DNA from: Lucinisca nassula
Lineage: Eukaryota > Mollusca > Bivalvia > Lucinida > Lucinidae
Length of the DNA: 64,000 nt
Direction of reading: 5' to 3'
Assembly (NCBI GenBank): GCA_963580285.1
Contig: OY757011.1
Location: forward strand, 161,807,908 to 161,871,907
The position numbers and the translations under genes were made by a program. Below, piece by piece: positions 21,651 to 33,406 of the stretch (positions are counted from its first letter, which is position 1; every line of letters starts with the position of its first letter). The notes beneath the pieces were generated by a model. The model had not been told where the DNA came from, did not search any database, and saw only the letters and a list, made by a program, of their open reading frames with translations.

Positions 21651-21845
21651 CCGATGATTACTGTGTAGGCTTTCATCCTGCAATCAGAATCAGAATTGTT
21701 ACTGGTGACACGTCAAATGACATTCATACACCAGGACCTGTGATGTGGGAAGTTAGTCCCTAGCTCTAACCAAAGAGGTAAATTTAGCTACACAATCATC
21801 AGCACCTTCAGCTGTCGAAATAATCGAATCGGGAAGGGCATTCCT

Positions 21846-21952
<107 letters not shown>

Positions 21953-22029
21953 CTAATACTGCGTCGGTCACATTGTCGGTCACATTTGACCATTACCGCA
22001 GGTGTATATTGCATACACTCCAGGTTTTG

Positions 22030-22620
22030 CAGGATGAAAGCCTACACAGTAATCATGTAAGTACGGTAGGGATTTTTAACCTGCACAGGGGATGGTTCTC
22101 CCTGCACAGGGGGCCTCCAGTTAACGTCCCGATCCGAAGGACGGTGCACTTTATGACCAATCTTTATTCCAATCTCTAATGGTTCTGGGGAAGAACGACT
22201 CTTTATAAAAGTCAGTTCTTGCAGTAAGGAACTGAAACGCCAACGAATGGTGATTTCTACAGTGTCTAGCTGGGGGAACAAGGTCATCTGTTGGAATGCT
22301 GGCAGCACCCTTTAGACCTTTGTATAAAAGGATTAGCCTACTGTCTTTTCTCCTTTTCTTGAGAGACTCCCATTTTAAATTTCCAAGTATTCCAGTCATG
22401 CTCCCAGTTTCAAAGCAGAAATTGCCTGTTACAAATCAAGCAGCTCTATTCTGAACTTTCTCAATTTCATCGTTAAGGACCACTCCACTGGGGTCCCAGA
22501 TACAACTACCATATTCCAAGATTTGGCGAACAAGACCTTTATATGCAAACCTGGTGTGTATGTAATGTATACCTGCGAGTAATGGTCAAATGTGACCGAT
22601 CGCAGTTTAAGTAGAAAGAA
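22030..22620 (-). pseudogene. LINE C-terminal fragment, minus strand
   Basis: The minus-strand reading includes LGNLKWESLKKRRKDSRLIL, then DDLVPPARHCRNHHSLAFQF and SFFPRTIRDWN, the thumb/C-terminal signature of L2/CR1-like elements. Further reading upstream (22,430-22,620) contains LHIKVLFAKSWNMVVV-like sequence in a shifted frame. Frames are broken and the catalytic part is missing. Confidence 0.75.
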
Positions 22621-22679
22621 AGGATACACATTCAAAGGAGCCAAATTAGTTTTGTCTCCCTTATCAATAAGTGTTTAAA

Positions 22680-23394
22680 TTGAAAAGGAACAATTTTGGT
22701 CCTGTGGAGCAAATTCTTTTCTTTAAGAACTATGTATCTTTTTCAGGGCCACACATTTTAATTATAACAACATTGACAGTATGCCACAAAATAATTGCAG
22801 AGAGCGCATAACTGCCGTCTGCTATTGACCACCATACATGTTTACATTTGGTCACGAGGTTTTGGTTTACTATCAATAACGTAAATTAGACGAGATATTG
22901 AAACACAAATAAGTGATGTTTTTTCGACAATCGAACTCTTGAACCTATTCATTCTTACAGCAAAATCCATAATCTAAATCTCTTTATAAATGCTTACCTT
23001 GATTCACATGTCTACAGTGCAAAATTTGTGAAATTTGCTAACATGGTTTTTTTTTTTCAAAGGCTTGTCAATGAAACCGGAAACACCTAAGGACTTCCAT
23101 ATCTGGTGAAACGAACGCAAAAATATAGTCCCAAAATATTCATATTTTTGAAGAATTACCATTTATTCAAGAACAATGTTAGTTTAGGCAATTTAAGCAC
23201 AAAAGTCATTTATATTTATGAAACAATAAAAACTTTGAGGAAATATCGGAATTTTTCCGATGTTTTGTCCTAGCTCCGCTTGAGGCGTAGTAATATTTAT
23301 ATGATAAAGCCATGACGTCCTCATGCTCAACAACAAATGTTTCCAATCAGCTGTTATGATTAAAAATGACTATAAACTTGACCTGATGGATGAT
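22680..23394. other. AT-rich stretch with nothing recognised
   Basis: No coding region, hairpin or known repeat block is seen here, apart from a T-run at about 23,047-23,058. Confidence 0.5.
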
Positions 23395-24330
23395 TAATCG
23401 TAAGTTTGTAAAATACTTCAACTTGCACAAAAATTGAAAAAGCACGGATACGTCTCAACTTACTAAGAGCTCTTAAATTCAGAGTAAGCAGAAAATCTCT
23501 GGAAAAGATGTACATTAGCTTCGTCCGACCCCTCCTCGAATATAGCGACATCGTTTGGGACAACTGCTCCACAGATACTAAAAAATATCTTGATACAATT
23601 CACGTCGAAGCCGCACGAATTATAAGTGGTGCAACAAAACTTTGCAGTATTGATAAGCTTTTTTCTGAACTCGGTTGGGAGTCCCTCCAAAGTCGCCGTA
23701 ATAAGCATAAACTAATTGCTTTCTACAAAATACTACACGGTCTCACTCCAGATTACCTCTCGGACCTCGTACCACCCACTGTACAAGCTACAACAAGGTA
23801 TAACTTACGTAACTCCGAAGATATTCAAAACCTCAGAGCTAATACAAATCTTTTTCTTCAATCATTCTTTCCTTCAACAATACGAGCATGGAACTCATTA
23901 CCAAACGAAATAAAAGATAAACCTTCTGTAGCATCATTCAAGCACTCTCTGAACAGAAACATTATGCAACCCCCAAAATACTTTAATGCAGGCACACGCA
24001 TGGGGCAAATCCTTCAGGCTAGGATGAGAATGGGCTGTAGTTCACTCAACTCAGATCTTTATAGAAAACATATTGTCCCTAGTCCCTCTTGCAGCTGTGG
24101 TGAATTTGAAAGCGCTAATCATTTTTTCTTCTCCTGTCCGAACTATAGAGTTGCAAGGGAGAGATACCTGCCAAGAGATCTCCATACTTACTCATTGAAC
24201 AACCTGTTGTACGGGAAGATCACCCTTCCAGTACACGAGAATGAAACACTCTTTTTGCAAGTGCAAGACTTTATAGTAAAATCTGGTAGATTTATCCAAC
24301 CTGTCCAGCCCTAACATTAATGACCTAACA
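23395..24330 (+). pseudogene. 5'-truncated LINE, long open C-terminal region
   Basis: A continuous open reading stretch from about 23,508 to 24,314 (268 codons) begins with YISFVRPLLEYSDIVWDNCS, characteristic of LINE reverse transcriptases just past the palm. It contains LGWESLQSRRNKHKL, FFPSTIRAWNSLP and a terminal C-x-C...H...C knuckle (CSCGEFESANHFFFSCPNY). The stop is at 24,312-24,314. Similarity extends upstream to about 23,395 in another frame. It lacks endonuclease and catalytic RT motifs. Its long open frame makes it the youngest-looking LINE in the window. Confidence 0.87.
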
Positions 24331-24394
24331 TTAACGGCTTATCAGCTCAACTCTACAATATCTTCTTGGATGCAGGGATCAGTCGAACAGCCCT

Positions 24395-24404
24395 CTCTCT
24401 CTCG

Positions 24405-24461
<57 letters not shown>

Positions 24462-24720
24462 CAGTCGCGTGACACTGAAGTTGGTTGAGTGGGTGTCGAT
24501 GGCATGACTCGAGTCAACGTTAACTCGACGCCATGGCGTCGACATCGCCCGCCCGTCGGTTTACTCATTGTTTTTTTTTTTTTTTTTTTTTTTGTTTTTG
24601 ACTGTCTGTATGTTTGTTTATCTGTCTAATTGTCCATCCGTTCGTTTGTTTGTTTGTCAGCCAGTCCGTCAGTCAGTCAGACAGTATGTCTGGCTGTCTG
24701 TCTGCCTGCCTGTCTACCTC
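24395..24720 (+). repeat. Microsatellite cluster: (TC)n, T-run, (TGTC/TTTG)n
   Basis: 24,395-24,458 is (TC)n; 24,568-24,592 is a T-run; 24,595-24,720 is degenerate TGTC/TTTG/CAGT repeat. All lie in the right part of the TTAA element. Confidence 0.9.
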
Positions 24721-24729
24721 AATCACAAC

Positions 24730-25385
24730 AATTTACTCAATATTTTCAGTCATACCACTCTAATGTAATGTAAATTAGTTTGTTTTAGGAGATGATATTT
24801 ATAAGCCTCAGGCTTACTGTCAAATCCTATTTGTCAGTTCCAATGTATTTAATTGTACACGATATTTGCTAGAAATAAAATATTGTTTAAACCAAAAATA
24901 TGCAGGAAGGGTTCCTGTTTCACGGCGCATAGTTGTCATGTTACATCGTCGAGCCGATTTGGCGATATGCGTTTCCAAATAAGTGTTGATATTTTGTTTA
25001 CAAATCCCATGAATGAAAAATGGCGACCAAAGAACTTATGAAAAATATCTCGTGGTGGCACAAATGGTTCTCAGACAGGAGACAATTTTGGTTAGTAATA
25101 CTCTAAGACATTTTAGTTCACCCTTCCAAGAACAGTACACTGTACATTTTAGGTCTTGAAAAATTAGGTAAATATGACTTTGAGCGCAAATGCTGTCACC
25201 CTCATTTTTTGCATCGGCTGTGTAAACCTACAAGCTGTTTGATAATTGCTTATTAGATAATGTTATGTTTGAAGACGCGTTACTTTCCAGTATATTCAAA
25301 CTTTTTCTCCGACTCAGTGTTTTGGCTGAAAAGAAAAGTCATGTTGAGGGGTACCCCACCCACTTTTTGTACTTTCGGTAAACCC
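24730..25385. other. Right interior of the TTAA element, one exon-like start
   Basis: Mostly unrecognised. At 25,020 an ATG in good context (GAAAAATGGCG) opens 23 complete codons, with sequence rich in tryptophan and lysine, up to a possible donor GTTAGT at 25,091. This could be a first exon of a lost transposase, or chance. Confidence 0.3.
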
Positions 25386-25439
25386 TTAAGAAACATCATG
25401 ACAAGTCCGTGAAACGAAGACACCTCTACACCCAGATTA

Positions 25440-25845
25440 ATAAAGAGAAAAATTGGGTTTACAGGGGTATACATTATTTTGCTTATTTCTGCTCCTACAC
25501 ATAGGTTGTGGGTAATCATATGAGCTGCCCCGATGAGGCGGTTCTAACGACCACCCACAACATATGCTTGGAGTAAAAATAAGTACAATATCACACACGT
25601 TTGGATGATTTGAGTCGCACAGTTCAGGACCGTACGCAGACATGGAAAAAAGGGGGGTGCAAATTTTAGGTATTTTGCAGAGGGGGTGCGAATCTAAGAT
25701 CTTGATTTAGAGTGTAAACTTGATTTTTGGTGAAAAACTGCATGAATTTGAGATTAATTTTCCATAAAAAGGGGTATGCACCCCTCGAACCCCACCCCAC
25801 CCCATGCGTACGGGCCTGCGTGACACGGATGTGTTATCGTATTGT
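25440..25845. mobile_element. MITE-B copy, interrupted (right unit)
   Basis: Paralog of 16245-16652, with the same interruption between GGACCGTACGCAGACATGG and CCATGCGTACGGGC. It has a cleaner hairpin (TGAGGCGGTTCTAACGACC). Confidence 0.7.
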
Positions 25846-26129
25846 ACTCCAGATAAAAATCAATAGATACCGTATTGATCACGAATAATTTTGACCCTCT
25901 TGAACCCCACTTTAATATAGTAAAACTGGGGTTTACAGGGGTAAACCTAATTTTTTCTTATTTCTGCTCCACAATCTATATTTTGAGCAGAAATAAGAAA
26001 AATATCACAATTTGTCATCTTAAAATTTCCTTTTTTCGGCGATAAAGGTGACAATGTATTTGTATAGGTGTGTTTGCGTAATGTATCGTAATGTACTCCA
26101 GATAAAAATCAATAGATACCGTATTGATC
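25835..26129. mobile_element. MITE-A copy 6 flanked by a 46-bp direct repeat
   Basis: The element (about 25,880-26,083) lacks the AAACACGCC part of its left end and keeps GTATAGGTGTGTTTGCGTAATG on the right. The 46 bp before it (25,835-25,880, TATCGTATTGTACTCCAGAT onward) are repeated after it (26,084-26,129) with one mismatch. The left duplication unit has this 46-bp sequence once and no element there. Confidence 0.8.
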
Positions 26130-26925
26130 CTATGTATTGGGACAGATAAACCTAAGCAAGCAATGCAGACCCATATCAGAGTGATCAGGGTCTACACTGT
26201 TCAGTTGCCATTTAGTCTGCACCTTTTGGACTCCTTACTGGATCATGAAACAGGAATGATTATATTATTGCGTCATTAAATCGATTTTCTGCAAAAATGA
26301 TTATTTCTATATTTGGAGTTGCGTTTCTTTTTCGTTTCAGTATATATACGTTAACTATTTTCCTAATGAAGAAGAGATCCATCCTTGTATTCAACGGAGC
26401 ATTCTTTTGGTCGAATATCTGACCGACTTAAGAAATGACAGCGGCCTGGTTGGGTAACATACAAATCATAAAAATTCGGAAACCTTGAGGACTTGCAAAA
26501 TTTTAATAACCGGCTTGATTTGTTTCACTATTCTGCATGCAAGGAGTCCAAAAAAGGCAAACGGAAAAGCAAACAGTGGAGACCCTGATCAGACTGGCCC
26601 TTCAGGGGCAGTCTGATCTGGGTCTCCACTGTTTGCTTAGGCCTGTCACGATACTAAGGATTTTTACGGTTATATACGTACAGAAGATATATTCATAACT
26701 ACGCGCGAATGTCACATTATTGCCAAATGTATTAAAGAAACAACTGTTTTGTGCTGACAGAGGACCACTTTTTTCTCCGGTATGTTTCAGTTTTTGTTCC
26801 TCAGTGATGCATGTTACAGAAAGGCTCTGGTACAAGCGGTCATATAATGCAAACATTTTGAAACGAGCCTTCGGCGAGTGTCATACACTTCATATAAAAT
26901 GGAATTCTTTTTATCATATAATATT

Positions 26926-28022
26926 GCACGACCCGCAGAAAAAGCGACCGACTGAAGTCGGTCGATTTTCTAAGAGTGCCCTAAAATCACCGTGTCATTC
27001 TGTCATTCGGTCATTCTGTCAGTCTGTCTGTCCCTCCGTAACCCGTTTGTGAAAATTGGTGATAGTGACTTAACCGCTTGGATTATTTAAACAATTTTTG
27101 GCATACTGATAGATATCAATGAGATCTAACCAATGAACTTGCGAAATATTACATTCCATTTAGTATAGCCTCGCCGAGGCGAAAAATGTGAAAATTTTCG
27201 AACTGCTTCTCCTCGGAAACCGTTGGGCCGATTGAAGTCAAATCTCATATGGAGCCTCTATGGGATGGGGGAAACCAAAATTTGCTCATGGGGTCCAGGT
27301 CACATGACCAAAATGGCCGCCAAGCCATATATGGTCTGTCTGTCTGTCTGTCCGTCCGTAACCCGTTTGTGAAAATTGGTGATAGTGACTTAACCGCTTG
27401 GAATATTTAAACAATTTTTGGCATACTGATAGATATCAATGAGATCTAACCAATGAACTTGCGAAATATTACATTCCATTTAGTATAGCCTCGCCGAAGC
27501 GAAAAATGTGAAAATTTTCGAACTGCTTCTCCTCGGAAACCGTTGGGCTGATTGAATTCAAATTTCATATGGAGCCTCTATGGGATGGGGGAAACCAAAA
27601 TTTGCTCATGGGGTCCAGGTCACATGACCAAAATGGCCGCCAAGCCATATATGGTAAAAACCCTTCAAAAATAGTCTTCTCCGGAACCAATGGGCAGATT
27701 TCCACGAAACTTGATAAATAGCATCTGGGTCGTAGGCCCATCATAAATTGCTAAAATGGTGACCTTGGGTTGACCTTGACCTTCTTTGTGCCTAGGTCAA
27801 ACTTTGACACATATGCTTTTGTATGGGAAAAGTGAGAATGCATTTTATCCTGCAAACGATTCAGAATACAGTACTAAAGTATAAGATATCTTTTTGCTCC
27901 TTACGATAAGGCACATTTATTGGGGGAACCGTTTTAGGTCCAGGTCACATGACCAAAAATGGCCACCATACCCATATATGGTAACACTCATAAAGCTAAC
28001 AGCATCCGGCGGGTCGTGCACT
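26926..28022. repeat. Repeat H, full-length copy with terminal inverted repeat
   Basis: It starts TGCACGACCCGC and ends GCGGGTCGTGCA. It contains two tandem blocks of about 315 bp (about 27,035-27,345 and 27,354-27,660), each with GTGATAGTGACTTAACCGCT and CTCATATGGAGCCTCTATGG. The second is followed by GGTGACCTTGGGTTGACCTT and AACTTTGACACATATGC. No long open frame is present. Confidence 0.75.
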
Positions 28023-28314
28023 TCAGCTGAAGCACTGGTTTTGTGTGTGTTTTAGGTCATACAGAAACATTCCATGTGTTTATAAATGCCCGCCAAACGA
28101 AACAATGTCTGTCTGCTATGTTGTCAGCTGGTTACTTTGAAATTCATTTCAAGTGCGAACCGTTTGAACCCAGATCAGACTGTGACTCCTTGAGCAGTCT
28201 GATTAAGGTCAATACTGTTTGCCAAAATATGTTTGAAAAGTTTCGCAATAAGAAACAGCAGACGACATAAACAAACGACACTTTCAAATGGGCCCCGTCA
28301 AGCGATTTTGGTAC

Positions 28315-28530
28315 TTATCGGCGAGCAGCGAAGGTTCAGGCGAGCCTGCGCATCCGCGCAGTCTCGCCAGAACCTTCGCTGCTCGCTCATGCAAGCAGTG
28401 AATCAAGAGGAACCTTCAGACAGAAAGCCATATCCCTGGCCCCTCTGAATTGCTGGGCACGCGCAGTTAAAAATTGTCATGACGGAATGCTCGAAGACAC
28501 AAATTCGCTTGGCAGGGCTCAAATGATGTT
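28315..28530. repeat. Dispersed repeat with hairpin, inverted copy at 46311-46496
   Basis: GCGAGCAGCGAAGGTTC pairs with GAACCTTCGCTGCTCGC (28,319-28,388). The following sequence (AAGCAGTGAATCAAGAGGAA to GCTTGGCAGGGCTCAAATGA) recurs reversed at 46311-46496. Confidence 0.8.
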
Positions 28531-28539
28531 TTTTCTTAA

Positions 28540-29334
28540 GGGTTAAATTCATGCATAAGCTTAATTTTATTTACCTGATTACGACAGAATGATTTTCATC
28601 ATGCTCACATCTATGTGAGATAACGCTATCTATCATGGCTCTAGAATTTACGTTTGCCTATTTGTTTATTCATGTTTCAAATATAGATAGTGAATGCTTG
28701 TCAGAACTGCCATGCTATCCTGCTCATGAATGTTGAAATGGTACCACAGGATTGATGGCATTTTAAATATCTTAGAGAAGGACAAACATAATTTCAGTTG
28801 AAAACAACACATCACGGAAACAAAATCCGTATGATGGGCACCACAGCCTCCAATTCGTATATAAAGAATCGGGGTTTACAGGGTCAGACATTAGTTTATT
28901 TATTTTCCTGCTACAAATCAAATCCATGTGGTGAACATGACTGTAAAACCCCGCTTTTTATATAATTGGCTCGAGTGTGTCACACCCACTTTTACCTATC
29001 AACCAATCAATTTACTTGGTGTAATTTATTCTTAAAATTCATGAACTAAATGACAACATGTGAATATCCATGCAGCTCATATGGCTTGTCCAGAAGCCGC
29101 CAGATTTAGGTTTGCACCGTCAGTTGCAAAGTGGGGCATATCCTGGCCCCGAGGTTATAAAACTTTTTTCATGCCCAACTCAAGGCATTTTCAAATTGAT
29201 GAGCAGGACAATGAACATTTTCTGCCGAGGAAGGAATATCCCTAAAGTTATTTGTATTTTAATTTACGAGCACTAATATTCCTACTCAGTTGAGTTGAGC
29301 ATGAAAAAAAAGTTTTATATCATCGCAGGTCAAG
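28540..29334. other. Remnants only
   Basis: 28,825-28,960 has a decayed MITE-B piece (AAAGAATCGGGGTTTACAGG). 28,975-29,070 has part of repeat F (CAACCAATCAATTTACTTGG). 29,148-29,320 carries a weak inverted pair AACTTTTTTCATGCCCAACT / AGTTGAGCATGAAAAAAAAG. No gene is seen. Confidence 0.5.
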
Positions 29335-29473
29335 CATTACGATAAGACACCCTTGTCGTAAAATGGGGCCTTTCATATTGCTAGAACTTGCTTTTATATA
29401 TATAAAAATTGATCTACATTTTTCTTATTTCTAGTCCAAACGTAGACTCTTCGCGCTTGTTAGAATAGCCTTA

Positions 29474-30780
29474 TGCTATGTTCCCACTATCACGATTCGC
29501 GCCACGATTGCAATCGTGTTCTTAATCGTGGATTAATCGTGGTGATCCTATCAGATCTTATCAGATCTTGAGGTCAGTCGTGGCAATCGTGTTAATCGTA
29601 GAAAATTTTTGAACGGTTCAAAAATTTTCCACGATCAACACGATCGCTTGTCAAATCGGGATCATCGTATCACACCGTGTTGCATCGTAACAAAGCGCGA
29701 CGGATCGCATCTAATCGTGCTTCCAAATCGCGGTGATCGGGGCCAATCTTGGACAAAACAAACCCCGCGTTCTGTTGAGATGGGTTGCGATCTCACAAGA
29801 TCTGTCACGATTTGTTACGCACTGTCGGGTGCGATTGCTCAAGACCAGTCACGAATGACTCGTGATCAGATACGAGATGATACGAGGAAATGCGATTAGA
29901 TACGAGTAGGCTACGTTTTTATACGAACCATTACGAGTTCTCAAGATTTAATGCGAGTCATTCAGCGATCTGCTCATGAGTTTGTGAGTGAGTGTATTTC
30001 CGTTTTACGTCCCAACAATAACTAAGGTCATACGGAGACGGAACCTCGGTTTATAGATTCATCCGAAAGTTTCGAGAAGCCCGTGAACGGTCCTGCAATC
30101 CCTGGTTTATACAGGCCTTTGCTAGTATTTTTAAAGCCTTTGAAAGATGCCACCCAAGGGTAATGGAAACTAAGAATGGAAAAGGCAAGCCTGAACCATT
30201 CCAGCCAGAGACATTGCCACATTGCCATCATCCGCAACCCCTACCATCATCAATGGCTGAGGCTCAGTGTTCATGCTGTAAAAGTTCAAGAAACAATTAA
30301 GTCCATGGTCAGTCCGGCTGTATATATACCAGTCGGGGTCAAGTCGCAGCTCAAATCGTGATCGCCCTCGATCATGATCGTGAAGAACATCGAGACGACA
30401 GTCGTATGCTATCGTAACAGAGCGCATCTGCTCGTGATGAGCGTATAAGAACGTATCTGCACGTATCAGATCGTTCCAATTCGGGGTACTCGATCGTGAT
30501 GATCGTTTCAGATCGAGACTAAGTCGTAGACTCGATCGCAACAATCCTATCGGAACGCATTTGATCGTATTTGAACGTGGGAGCAGACCGTGGCTGATCG
30601 TGATGCCAGTATTTGACAAATCGTGATTGGATTGCATCCGAGCGCGACGAATCGCACCAGAACGTATCGACTCTCATCGTCTCGTAGCCAAACCTGAACT
30701 TTAAGAGAATATTCCACGACCAGCTACGAATGGCCAATCGTGGCGTTCGTAACGGATCGCACGATAGTGGGAACCTAGCA
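29474..30780. mobile_element. 1,307-bp TIR element, TTA target duplication (PIF/Harbinger-like), rich in ATCGTG motifs
   Basis: Left end TGCTATGTTCCCACTATC; right end (reverse complement) TGCTAGGTTCCCACTATC. TTA lies on both sides (29,471-29,473 and 30,781-30,783), matching the 3-bp TWA duplication of PIF/Harbinger. The outer 400-500 bp of both halves are crowded with CGATC, ATCGTG and TCACGA motifs. A minus-strand SINE tail sits at about 29,987-30,080. No transposase is seen. Confidence 0.82.
29987..30080 (-). mobile_element. SINE-T tail fragment (minus)
   Basis: GTTTTACGTCCCAACAATAA, AGGTCATACGGAGACGGAAC and TTCATCCGAAAG are the reverse of the body of the tRNA-headed SINE at 31431-31580. 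Confidence 0.75.
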
Positions 30781-30980
30781 TTAACGAGGAGGTTTTAACG
30801 AGTACTCACAATCTATGCATTTATGGAAAAATAAGGAAAATAAGGAATACCTCCTAAACCTACACTTTTCTCTGTACATGTATAAAGTCGGGATTAAAGA
30901 GGTCATTATTTCACGTACTTGTAAATCTTATGGGTTAACCGGGGCATATATCCTCAAGGTTTAATAAATAATGTCCATTT

Positions 30981-31430
30981 CTCAAAAATATAGTTGTCTG
31001 CGTGAGCGGAGAGATAGAAAATGCAGACCATTTCCTTCAAACGTCTATGCATTACAATGAACATCGATTAGAAGAATTTCGAACAGTGTCACAATTTTGA
31101 AATGTAACACTAATTTTGAAATGTACTCTTAAAAGGGAAAATAAACTTATCTTTCGAAACTAACATGGAAATATTTCAATCACACAAGCTACAAAACCAT
31201 TCTTCAGAGTATCTATTCCTGATTGTTGTTGTTGTTGTTGCATTAGTCAGCTACCAAATACTCAGGACATGTTTATTTATTTTCCAAAGTACATAATGAG
31301 ACGAACTTAATCTTTCTTAATGTGCTTGCATAAACTCGTTCAAACAATATACATTCAGTTACACGTTGCTTACAAGCATTAGTTCTTATTGTTCTATGTC
31401 ATTGTGTGTTTTTACATGTATCATTAGAAG
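30981..31430. other. No gene seen
   Basis: AT-rich, with a short (GTT)n run at about 31,224-31,240. Confidence 0.5.
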
Positions 31431-31580
31431 CCTCCGTGGTGTAGTGGTTACGCTACTCGCCTTGTAAACCAGGGGTCGCAGGATCGATCCCGGGCTTCTC
31501 CAGACTTTCGGATGAGTCTTTAAACCGAGGTCCCGTATCCGTATGACCTTAGCTGTTGGTGGGACGTAAAACTCAAACAC
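31431..31580 (+). mobile_element. SINE-T: tRNA-derived SINE with head
   Basis: The head GCCTCCGTGGTGTAGTGGTT carries an A-box-like sequence. CTTGTAAACCAGGGGTCGC followed by GGATCGATCCC resembles the anticodon arm and B box of a tRNA-Thr (UGU anticodon position). The acceptor ends do not pair (GCCTCCG against CTTCTCC), so it is not a tRNA gene. The body is GACTTTCGGATGAGTCTTTA, CCGAGGTCCCGTATCCGTAT, GACCTTAGCTGTTGGTGGGA, with the tail CGTAAAACTCAAACAC. Headless bodies occur at 31594-31672, 40162-40250 and 29987-30080. Confidence 0.82.
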
Positions 31581-31739
31581 TCACTCACATGTATCAGTAC
31601 GGAAATAAAGTCTTTAAACCTATAGGTCCCATCTCAATTGGTGGGAAGTAAAACACACCATAAAGGTGAGTTAGATTAGGTGCAGCACAACGCGGCGTCT
31701 AATCAAGGGTTACGTTGTTTGCTAAAATACAAGATTTTT

Positions 31740-32042
31740 CGATCGCCCTTGATCGGGCTTGAAGAAATAGATGGGCTGCATGATGCTTCCACGCAGAGCT
31801 GACATCGACCCGCACACAAGTACTGGTAAACCGTTTAGAGGATCTAAGCCTGCCCAGGCAATGCAGTGCGAGTCGGCCCGTCCATGCTTATAAACCCTAT
31901 TGGTTTCATTGGGCGGCAGAGCTTGAGATGTCATGCCATCTCAATGTCGGGTAAAAGTCCAACAAAATTGGAAGCAACGTCTCCAAAATGACCTTTATAG
32001 TGTTGACGGGGACGTTAAACTTCAAATCAAGCAAACAAACAA
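31740..32042 (+). mobile_element. SINE-M copy (plus), full length
   Basis: It runs from CGATCGCCCTTGATCGGGCT to GACGTTAAACTTCAAATCAA plus GCAAACAAACAAG. This is the best copy for the consensus in plus orientation. Confidence 0.85.
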
Positions 32043-32755
32043 GATTTTTCGTAAAACTTGAATGTAAAACATAATAGACACCCCTAAAATTTGAATGGAA
32101 CATCCATAATTTAGGAGATGGAAGACTGTATGTGTTTTTATGGGACATGTAAGCTGGATTATTAAAACCTTCTTCGCTGTGCTACCTACATTTGTGCCTA
32201 TCGACCGATCAAATTTCTTTGTCGGAAACCCATGAAAAGGGTTCGTGTTAAGCTGTTGTTGAGAATTTGTCACTGCTTTTGTACTTAAGCCTGCATGCTT
32301 AGGGTTTCGTGTCTGTAAAATAGAAGGGATAGTTTTTGTTTTGTTTTAATAATAAATATTTTGCTAAACATGGCTCCAGCAGGGGACAGCAAGAAATACT
32401 ATCCTTATTTCTTTCAGAAGCAAATGTTGGTACTTGTTAGAATCGCCTCGATGAAACGGTTCTTTCAAGTACTCACAACATGTTTTATTGGGTTGATTTA
32501 TTGATTGTTTGGGGGTTTAACGACACCTCAGCATTTTTGGGTCATTTTGTTTCGTCTCCCAGAGAAAAGGAGAAAAAAGATAAGAGAAAGGAGAAAGATG
32601 AAGATGAATGGAAGTGTAGAAACAGAAGAAATAACACCCCCCCCCCCCCACACACACACCACCACCTCTTTCCTTACCTGCTGCGCCAATGTCATTTGGA
32701 CGCCCCAGTTACGCAAGATAGATTTCACTTAGCCTCATCCAACCGCACCAATGTT
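32043..32755. other. No gene; MITE-B remnant and C/CA-rich tract
   Basis: 32,398-32,490 keeps MITE-B hairpin parts (CTTGTTAGAATCGCCTCGAT). 32,495-32,550 is a SINE tail in reverse (TTTGGGGGTTTAACGACACC). 32,636-32,665 is a C-run followed by CACACACACC. Confidence 0.55.
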
Positions 32756-32759
32756 TTAA

Positions 32760-32990
32760 GGAGAATGGGACACCTGGCAGATTTTTCCGCCATTTTTCAA
32801 AGGGAGGCAACTTTCGGTACTTCCTGTTCGCTTTTCTATAAGCCATGTTCCACGGAAAAAGGGGTATACTTTTTGAGGAAAAAAAACTTGTCAGGAGCAA
32901 ATTGTTTCCTTTAAGAGTTGACCCCTATTGATATGGGAGACAAAAATACTTTTGCAGGAGTTGCCTCCCCTGAAGGTGTTCCAATTCCCC
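32760..32990. mobile_element. MITE-G copy 1, TTAA target duplication
   Basis: 231 bp between TTAA (32,756-32,759) and TTAA (32,991-32,994). Ends are GGAGAATGGGACACCT and (reverse complement) GGGGAATTGGAACACCT. It shares GAGCAAATTNTTTCCTTTAA and GTTGACCCCTA with the better copy at 59481-59720. Confidence 0.82.
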
Positions 32991-33033
32991 TTAATGAAAA
33001 ATAAAAAAATACATCCCTCAGTACTCCTACTTT

Positions 33034-33253
33034 GGTCCCGCCCGTCGGGGCTTGGAGAAATAGATTGATGCTTCCACGCAGAGCTGAAACCCACTGCACA
33101 TGAGTACTGGCAAACCGCTTGAAAGGTCTTAGCCTGCCAAGACAAAGAGGTGCGAGTCGGACCCTATTAGTTTGTTTCGATGGTAGGGCCTGAGATGTCA
33201 TTTGATCCCATTGTCGGGTAAACGTCCCACAAAAATGGAGGCAATGTCAAAAG
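33034..33253 (+). mobile_element. SINE-M copy (plus), 150 bp upstream of the transporter start
   Basis: CCCGCCCGTCGGGGCTTGGA to GGGTAAACGTCCCACAAAAA and GGAGGCAATG. The tail after that is missing. It is close enough to the plus-strand ATG at 33,407 to lie in its promoter or 5' leader intron. Confidence 0.8.
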
Positions 33254-33406
33254 AACCGAAATATGGTGAATTTATTATTATCATTTTTTTTTTTTCAGAA
33301 AAGAATCAAGATTTCACACACACACAAAAAAATAGGTAGTTTCGAAAAATCCTGTAAACATGTTTCTAGTTTGCCTTATATACCTTTTTCAGGTTGACTG
33401 GCTGAA

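Larger units (their letters stand above)
29335..30930. mobile_element. MITE-B copy split by a 1.3-kb element
   Basis: The left piece (ATTACGATAAGACACCC ... GTTAGAATAGCC, 29,335-29,473) and the right piece (TTAACGAGGAGGTTTTAACG ... GGTCATTATTTCACG, 30,781 to about 30,930) together form one fold-back MITE-B. Confidence 0.8.

Noticed and set aside
24342..24545. Arginine/glutamate-repeat open frame on the minus strand
   Set aside because: Produced by the (TC)n microsatellite.
28043..28448. Two overlapping open frames of about 70 codons
   Set aside because: They cross the GCAAACAGTG hairpin and the fold-back repeat; no conserved motifs.
31431..31505. tRNA-Thr-like sequence
   Set aside because: A and B boxes and an anticodon-like loop are present, but the acceptor arms do not pair and a SINE body and tail follow. 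It is a SINE head, not a tRNA gene.
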